DNA of 64,000 nt from Spongilla lacustris (lineage: Eukaryota; Porifera; Demospongiae; Spongillida; Spongillidae). The stretch covers positions 1,731,122 to 1,795,121 of the forward strand of contig OX442431.1 of the NCBI GenBank assembly GCA_949361645.1, given 5' to 3'. Shown here one piece after another: positions 56,517 through 64,000 of this stretch. Both the position numbers and the translations under genes were made by a program. The notes below the pieces were generated by a model. That model saw nothing but the letters and a program-made list of their open reading frames with translations. It did no database searches and was not told the DNA's origin. How positions within the stretch are numbered: the stretch's first letter is position 1; each line of letters begins with the position of its first letter.

Positions 56517-57170
56517 TGTTTGTCTGAGCTCCAATCACACCAACAAGCAGAGCTCTATTCTGGTTATAAGAATGGTAGGAATGGGAGCCAACTATGTGGT
56601 CATTTTATTTGTTGGTTGAACTATAACATGGGCATCCTTAGGGGGGGGGGGGACCATGGCCCCCCCCCCCCCCCCCCTCACCCCTTCAGGACTGAATGGT
56701 GCGGCCCCCCCCCCCCCCCACACTTGTACTAAAAGTTATAGTTATCAGTTTCACTAGGTGGCCCCCCCCCCCCCTTCCAGAAATGCTGGGGGCGCCTCAC
56801 TATATCTAACCCTTAGTTGTGTTTTGAACATTAACCTCAGTGGTCTTGTGTTGCATTACTTCATTCACTCCTCGGCAGTCTTCCTATACAACCCATGTGG
56901 TATAGGGCCTTGATTCCCACAGCATACACGATTAGGGGGAGAGCTTTGAAGCTAACCCCATTGTGGTGTGGGTAGCAATTTTATAAAACGCGTTTTTAAG
57001 GGTGAGTGGCACATGCCATTCCACTGCATATCTTTTAAGCTTTCTTCTGCTCAACTGCTAGGGGGAAAACACAGCGCACTACAAGCTGTGTGCAAACCAT
57101 GTCAGCGTCAGAAGTCAGCCCATGTATATGTAGGATGGGATGAGTGGGATGAGGAGGTGGTATTTCAACC
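56517..57170. repeat. Dispersed repeat, copy 1 (partner near 60085-60620)
   Basis: GAGCTCCAATCACACCAACA, then AGCAGAGCTC and TATAAGAATGGTAGGAATGG (56528-56585), recur at about 60091-60150. TCTTCCTATACAACCCATGT through GGGGGAAAACACAGC (about 56880-57075) recurs at about 60290-60520. Direct orientation. Here it is interrupted by C/G runs. The two copies flank the second retroelement fragment and its microsatellite. Confidence 0.8.
56640..56800. repeat. Cluster of poly-G/poly-C runs with GC-rich repeat end
   Basis: One G run and three C runs within 160 bp, the last joined to CTTCCAGAAATGCTGGGGGC, the phrase also found at about 7790 and 25283. Confidence 0.85.
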
Positions 57171-57849
57171 ACACAAATACCAATCAAATACTGCATTTCT
57201 AATGAGCTGTGTCTCTGATGTGTGGGCCCTTACTCATTGCACACACTCAATTTGACTGTGTTGATCAGTTAGTTAGCTATGCAACACATCTGTGAAGCAA
57301 TGTGGTGTTGCTTCAGAAAAGTGTCCAATTAGGGTTTTAATTTAGAAAACTGAGCCGTGTTTTTGGGAATAATATTTGATAACAGTCAGCCAAAGTGTAA
57401 TCATTCCAAATTTGTTAATGGGAGAAAAGCTACAATCCATGTACTACCTTTGGGGGTGGCTAGTCTTCGCTTTGCCTCACCCCTCCCCCACTAAGCCTGT
57501 GCTGACAGCCAAGCTACAGACTGAGCTAGATGCAACACAATATGCATATGTGTATCAAGCTAGTGAGGACAAACAGCAGCATGTATGCAACCATATGTAC
57601 GTACATACATGTACATCAGGATGCCATCGTGCGTGAGCATTGCTAAGCAATTGTTAGGGGAAATACACACAGAACAACTAAGTGCTTGTTCCATTGGAAT
57701 TTTCTTGAGAGTTATTTCTAGCTGTTAAGGCTGACTCCACTTGTTGAATAGACCACCGGTGACCCTTTCGTGGATGTATCTTCAGCCCTTTAGAGGTGCA
57801 TGATGTGAATGTGCAGCCTGATGACAGACAGGGAAAGGTTTCGGGGTTT
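57171..57849. other. No gene recognised
   Basis: Short frames without domain signs. The stretch ends where the retroelement frame begins on the minus strand. Confidence 0.4.
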
Positions 57850-58982
57850 CGAATAGTTACTGGGGTAGATGAGGTTGGTAACCTAAAATTTGACTAGTCC
57901 AGTTATGTGTGCGCCTGAGGTGGATTTTGCATCCTTTTTGGTTTGATGGAAGGAACTTGCAGTCAGGAACTGGGCATGACAGAATGTTATTTGACTCAGT
58001 GTGCTGCTCACTTTGAAGAAGTCTGCGCTGCCGAGCTGTGTCACTGTGTTTCTGTGAGAAATGGCTTGTCAGGTTTTGCTGGTAACCCACTGTCCACAAA
58101 TGTGGCATTCACATCCAGCTAGAGTTGAGCCATCACCTCGGTGGATGGCACTACATTTGTGGTCAATAGCATCAAGATGGCTGTCATGTTCCAAACACTT
58201 CTGTTTAGTTTCATGTCTCCACTGTTGTCTTATTAAGGCCAGATCTGTCCACAGAGAGGAGAGCTTGACATATTTGAGGTCGTTTGTGATGCAATCTCTC
58301 CAACGAACCGTTGGTTTGTGTTGGGGTCTCTTTCCTCGGCTAAGTTGGTTAAACAAAACTTTCTTTGGCATGCGCCATAAGTGCCCGAGCCATCGTAGTC
58401 GGCTTAGTTTGATGAGGGTAGCAATACATGGTATTTTTGCTTTGGCACATAGTGTGATGTTTGGGATGTGAGCCAGTTTAGAAATCCCCATAGCCTGATG
58501 GATTGAGTCCATATGGCAACATTCAAGGCGATTTAAGAGGCTAGTATTTGTGGTCCAGGTCTCTGCTCCTTACAATAGTGCTGGTAACTGCAGCTTGGTA
58601 GACACCTAGCTTGGTGTGTTGTGACAGGTTAGGGTTGTTCCATACTGGAGATTGAAGACACCAGCAGCTTTTGATATGCGTGTCATGATCTCCTTGTCCA
58701 ATGTGGTATCATGGGACAGAACACTACCAAGGTATTGGAAATGAGAAACTATCTCAATCTGATTGAAAGATGGTGGTGAGACTGGTGATGAGGCAGACAA
58801 CAGTAAGCTACTTTGTTGTATCATTGCTTTGGATTTGGTGGTACTAACTGCTAAACCCCAGGTCCCTGCTGCTTTAGTAAAGCGATTGATAAAGTCTTGC
58901 AACAATGAGTGGCTGTGGCAGGTGGCCATAAGGTCATCGGCAAACCTCAGTTCTGTTATGGTCATCGTCAAAGGAAGTTTCA

Positions 58983-58983
<1 letters not shown>
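57850..58983 (-). pseudogene. Non-LTR retroelement: RT palm to C-terminal zinc fingers, truncated
   Basis: Reading down from 58983: ELRFADDLMATCHSHSLLQD (catalytic FADD intact, about 58945-58925), GLAVSTTKSKAM, FQYLGSVLSHDTTLDKEI, then a frameshift. It continues as AETWTTNTSLLNRLE, LRWLGHLWRMPKK (about 58405-58365) and WRHETKQKCLEHD, and ends with two C2H2-like fingers (CHICGQ...H...H near 58105-58040 and CPVPDCKF...H...H near 57970-57915). This is the order of the C-terminal half of endonuclease-type non-LTR elements. It lacks the endonuclease and RT motifs before FADD, because the frame runs straight into the microsatellite at 58983. The clade is not assigned. Confidence 0.78.
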
Positions 58984-60080
<1,097 letters not shown>

Positions 60081-60084
60081 TGGT

Positions 60085-60620
60085 GTATGTGCTCCAATCA
60101 CACCAACAAGCAGAGCTCCTTTGTGGGTATAAGAATGGTAGGAATGGAAGCCCGCTATCAGATCCATAACATTTTATTTGTTGGAATTGCAACTGTAGCC
60201 ACATACATGTACATACAATATCCTACTTTTTTAGTTGTGTTATTTTGACATTAACCCCAGTGGTCTTGTATTGCATTTACTCCTTGGCAGTCTTCCTATA
60301 CAACCCATGTGGTATGTGCCTGGATTCCCACAGCATACACAATTAGGGGGCTTATGGGATAGGGAGATCTTGGAAGTTACCTGTGGGTTGTTTGACCCCA
60401 GAAGCTCTGCAATTTTATAAAACGCAGTTTTAAGGGGGAGAGGCACATGCCATTTAGTCCAATATTCCACTGCACCTCTTAAGCTTTCTTCTGTTAGACT
60501 GCTAGGGGGAAAACACAGCACACCACGAGCTGTGTGCAAACCATGCATGCAAACAGGTGTCAGCATCAAAAGTTAGCCTATGTAGGATGAGATGAGAAGG
60601 TTGCCCACGCTCAATGATCC
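60085..60620. repeat. Dispersed repeat, copy 2 (partner 56517-57170)
   Basis: See the partner for the shared phrases. This copy lacks the C/G-run cluster and begins right after the microsatellite. The 109-residue minus frame inside it shows no domain and is broken in the partner. Confidence 0.8.
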
Positions 60621-60901
60621 GCGCCCTCATCATAAATAAATTGCATACAGACGTGTTTTGCCTGTTTCTTTGAGTTCATTTGGTCTGCTGGTTGACTTCG
60701 ATGTGCAAGTTAATTTTCAACTCTGGCAGTTAGTGATATATTAATTAGTACAATCACAGTGAGCCATCAGCATATGGCCTAACAGTTACTGGTGTTGATT
60801 TGATACTGCTACTGCCTGCAAGTCCCAATTTGTGTAGCTGGCATAATGTAGGGGGCTATGCTTTCGCATGCAGTAATAATACATTCCTTGAGGGAGATCG
60901 A

Positions 60902-60960
60902 GGAGGGGGGGGGTGGCTAGCTACCCAATCCACACCCCCCCCCCCCCCCCCCCCCCCCGT
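60902..60960. repeat. Poly-G and poly-C runs
   Basis: A short G run (about 60905-60912), then about 22 C (about 60937-60958). It has the same style as the GC-rich repeat ends elsewhere, without the CTTCCAGAAAAGC phrase. Confidence 0.85.
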
Positions 60961-61054
60961 CCACCTTAAACCAGCCCCTGTCAGTTGGATACCCAGACTA
61001 TATCACTACGTTAACAATTTTATAGCAAAGGCTAGCATACATAAGTTGACTTCC

Positions 61055-61125
61055 GGGCTATTTGGCTCAACGCTTAAGCTAATGGTTATGAATCACAAAG
61101 CACAAGTTTGAATCCTGCAGAGATG
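61055..61125 (+). repeat. tRNA-like head, possible SINE
   Basis: GGGCTATTTGGCTCAACGCT resembles a diverged pol III A box region. AGTTTGAATCC, 45-50 bases later, resembles a B box (GGTTCGAATCC). No proper cloverleaf or anticodon arm forms, so it is not a tRNA gene. It could be the head of a degenerate tRNA-derived SINE. Confidence 0.3.
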
Positions 61126-63853
61126 GTGATTTTGCACCCATGGAGTTTGCCAAAATAAGGGTTGGGCCCAGCCTGCCTCTCATCCTCCCATGGTGCAGAT
61201 CAAGAGAACTTGACTAACTGCTACAAACATTCAGCGTATCTCCGAATCTGCGTACTATAAGTTATATATTATATATATATTTTTTAATTGTTGTGCACTG
61301 GCAATATACATGTACATGTAAGTACCATTCTTTTTTTAATGATATATTGAGCAAGAATGCTGATTTTCAAGACAGGAGTCTTTTTTTTTGGATGGGCTGA
61401 GCAATATCCCCACAGTATGTAGGAAATCAGATGTGCCGATTTTCTAATTGATTGATTTAGTGTTTTATTTTTATTATTAGATTATTATACCATAATAGAG
61501 TATTTATGTGCTATAATTGTATAATCTGTATAGATTATTAATTAAGGGACGTTAAAAATAATAATAACAATACGATTATATGAATGCTGGTGTAATGTAC
61601 GCTAAACACAGGGATACACTTTATAAACTTCATGCTACTTGTGGTGCCGAATACAGAGGCAGCATTTGCAATGGACACTCTGTAGAAGGAACAAGAGGAA
61701 CTAGTGTTTTGTTTTTATATCAGCTTGAAATTATTATTTATGGGCTTGAAATATAGTGTATTTTTCTTGTGCTCAAGATTGAAGTAGGGACCTACAATTT
61801 GCATATCAATATCAAATAGTGCCGAGCTAAAGTGCAGTTCATCCATGCAAGAAAAAAAAAATCTACATTTGGTAGGCAGTAGAAGATCAAAGAGGGACGT
61901 TCACTTAAACAAATGGGTGCATACATAATACATATTAGTGAAAAGTGGCAGAAACCTTGTGCACAAACATGATTTGCTATTGTTGGATCAGCAAGTCTGT
62001 GCCTAAGAGCTCTAGAATGAGATGGAGTGGTCTTCACTCTTGGATTTAAGCTATTATGGACTAATTACATGCAGTCATTCTAATTTTAATAGTGTACAAT
62101 GCAATGTTATTAAACAAAAAGAAATAAATTTTGCACGTTGTTGAAGGATAGATTTGGCACCAATAGGAGCATAGGGAAAAAAATCTGTCGAATTATAATT
62201 AGATTTTTTAGAATGTTTGTTGAATTCTAGTGTTATTTGGAAAGTATATATAATTCACACCGGCAGTAAATCTTTTGCTAAATCAGCATGATTTTTAGAT
62301 GAATACAATAATCATAAGAAAGATTCCAAACATGCAGAATTGGGTTAGAATTTTGACTTATCACACAATTTATAAAATTATTGGATTCAAGCCGGATTCG
62401 CGGAATTAGAGAAATCTGGAGTTCATCAATACATCTAAAAGTTTATATTGAATCAGTGACACAACTTTGTGCAATATCAGGACTGAATTTATCAGGGAAT
62501 TTGCATGATAATCTGAGGTATCACACAAGATTCACTACCATATCTTATGCCCTATTTCAAGGTGATTTAATAACCCACACTACTATTAACTGCTGCAGCA
62601 ACAGCACATCGTGACAACTAGCACCAAATGAGTATTTCTCTATGTAAAAGTAGTGATTAAGAATTAAATTCATGCTCAAGTCGTCATCTCTAAGTCAAGT
62701 AAAGAATTTCATGGCAGGTTAGAAAAATAGACTGTTTTGAGCATGGTTCTTTTTATTTTGTTTTATTTTCAGTTTGTGTGTCTAAAATCTTCTATGAAAT
62801 CATTTGTTAAAAAAAAATCAATTGAGGTCGAGGATAGTAATTCCCAGCATCAGAAAATGAAAGTGAGTTTAAGACAGAAGAATATTTACAGCACCATATA
62901 TCCTCTTCAGGCAACTTCATACAGTTTTATACAGTACTGATAAATACACAATATAGTGCACAATTCTGTCCTCACCCAAGATGATAGTAAAGAGCTAGAG
63001 ACCGTACAAAAAACATGACACACACTACAAGAAAGCAATCTGTGAAAATTCTAGAGTTATCTTCACAGGAACAGTATACCAAAAGGATTGCAATAGGAAG
63101 CATATTAAAGGTAAAAGTGCGTAGTTTGATAGTGCAATACACAAGGACCTACCAGACAAAGTACAAGAACAGATATAGTTTGTCTTCTTTGCACACATGG
63201 GAAAATATGTAAATACATCCCAGTAAAGTTGTATCAAGTACAGAGACAAGCACATGTAGGAACTTTGTTCGCTTTAATAGCTTTGCATCCTTACTATGTA
63301 GATCTCGAGGAATGTGCCTACAGCAATTGTAAATCATGTCTGAATTTCCTGAAAGGATGAGAAAACCAAGATCCAAATTTAGCTGTTGATGTGGTTTGTA
63401 AGTGCAGATATCATGAAGATGGTGGATTGTGATCTTTGTCATGAATGCTTTTATAAGCAGTGTGCAGCATTCCAAATATGATTGATCGAACATGGTATTG
63501 TACATGTAGTGACTGCTGCTCTCACTAGCTAGAACATTGTGTTCATAACTTAAAATTGTTACTTTATGACATCATTTAAATATATACATGCGTATGACTG
63601 ATATTCAATGTACATGTAGGGTTTCAGTGATGCAAAAATTGGTTTCAACTTTTTTTACCTCCTTTTTTTTACATCTGTGAAATATGAACATATATATGGC
63701 TGATATATTTTTATTCATTGATGTATGCATGAAGCAGAGAGGTAAATCCTCTAAGAGTTGTTGCTGCACATATCACTGTTATTAAACATTTTGCCATTAA
63801 TTAATAATGTTCAAGTGAAGCCATATTCTTAGACAAAATTTATAAGGGCGCCT
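61126..63853. other. AT-rich stretch with no recognised gene
   Basis: Homopolymer-rich and AT-rich sequence. One exon-like piece lies near 62772-62862, after TTTTATTTTCAG and before GTGAGT (FVCLKSSMKSFVKKKSIEVE and on to QHQKMK), without a recognisable domain. Other frames (for example 62381-62614 and 63149-63505) are featureless. Confidence 0.4.
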
Positions 63854-63879
63854 GGGGGGGGGGGGGGGGGGGGGGGGGG
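63854..63879. repeat. Poly-G tract (26 G)
   Basis: Preceded by AAGGGCGCCT, a GGCGCC-containing edge also seen beside other long runs in this window. Confidence 0.95.
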
Positions 63880-64000
63880 ATGCCACACCTAGGACAGTGA
63901 AAGGCAGGGGACAGAATTTCAGAGGGCTCTGGTATCGACTCCCTATATACATGTAGCAATAACCTTCTTGAAAACCCCTATTTACAAATTCATCTACAGA

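Noticed and set aside
61055..61125. tRNA gene
   Set aside because: Weak A and B boxes are present, but no acceptor stem or anticodon arm forms. Kept only as a low-confidence SINE head.

Overview
The window looks like a scaffold piece from a multicellular animal. The coding exons have very short GT-AG introns (41-47 bp). One intact single-exon gene encodes a PHETA/sesquipedalian-type PH-domain protein, a metazoan endosomal family. The rest is mostly transposable-element (TE) debris, microsatellites and segmental duplications, with one 200-bp assembly gap (15247-15446). The TE families seen (ZSWIM/MULE-like genes, restriction-like-endonuclease retroelements, Ty3/gypsy, DDE_Tnp_4-type transposases) are common in sponges and cnidarians. 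A sponge-like invertebrate is my guess, but nothing here proves it.

Layout. 1-3330 is an old tandem duplication with CA microsatellites. 5771-7615 is a 1.85-kb foldback element built from short GATCCGG/CCGGATC palindromes. 8521-11740 is a decayed ZSWIM-like gene (minus strand) split by an internally deleted Ty3/gypsy element (8942-11220) with 162-bp LTRs and a 4-bp target duplication. 13458-13880 holds two plausible exons of an unknown gene, followed by a decayed DDE transposase (14190-14555). 15447-20875 carries minisatellites and an inverted pair of palindromic repeats bounding about 4.5 kb.

21.5-53.4 kb is the structural core. A small two-exon gene for a secreted cysteine-containing protein occurs three times in direct orientation (21709, 30945 and 51981). 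Copies 2 and 3 sit in a segmental duplication of about 8-9 kb (unit A from 23.2 kb, unit B from 44.35 kb). Unit A is interrupted by a 9.1-kb giant inverted repeat (31668-40752). One arm of that repeat was later hit by a 1.75-kb foldback transposon with TA target duplications (38728-40478), and the other arm keeps the empty site. Four pieces of one reverse-transcriptase family lie on the minus strand (23041, 37437, 41780 and 44344). The longest has lost both aspartates of the RT active site.

53.4-64 kb holds the PHETA-like gene (54955-55995). It is followed by a second retroelement fragment (57850-58983, minus) abutted by a 1.1-kb TACA/CAGA microsatellite, then AT-rich sequence with no recognised gene. 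The genes do not form an operon or pathway. The only gene I judge intact with a clear family is the PHETA-like one. The secreted-protein genes are probably real but unrecognised.
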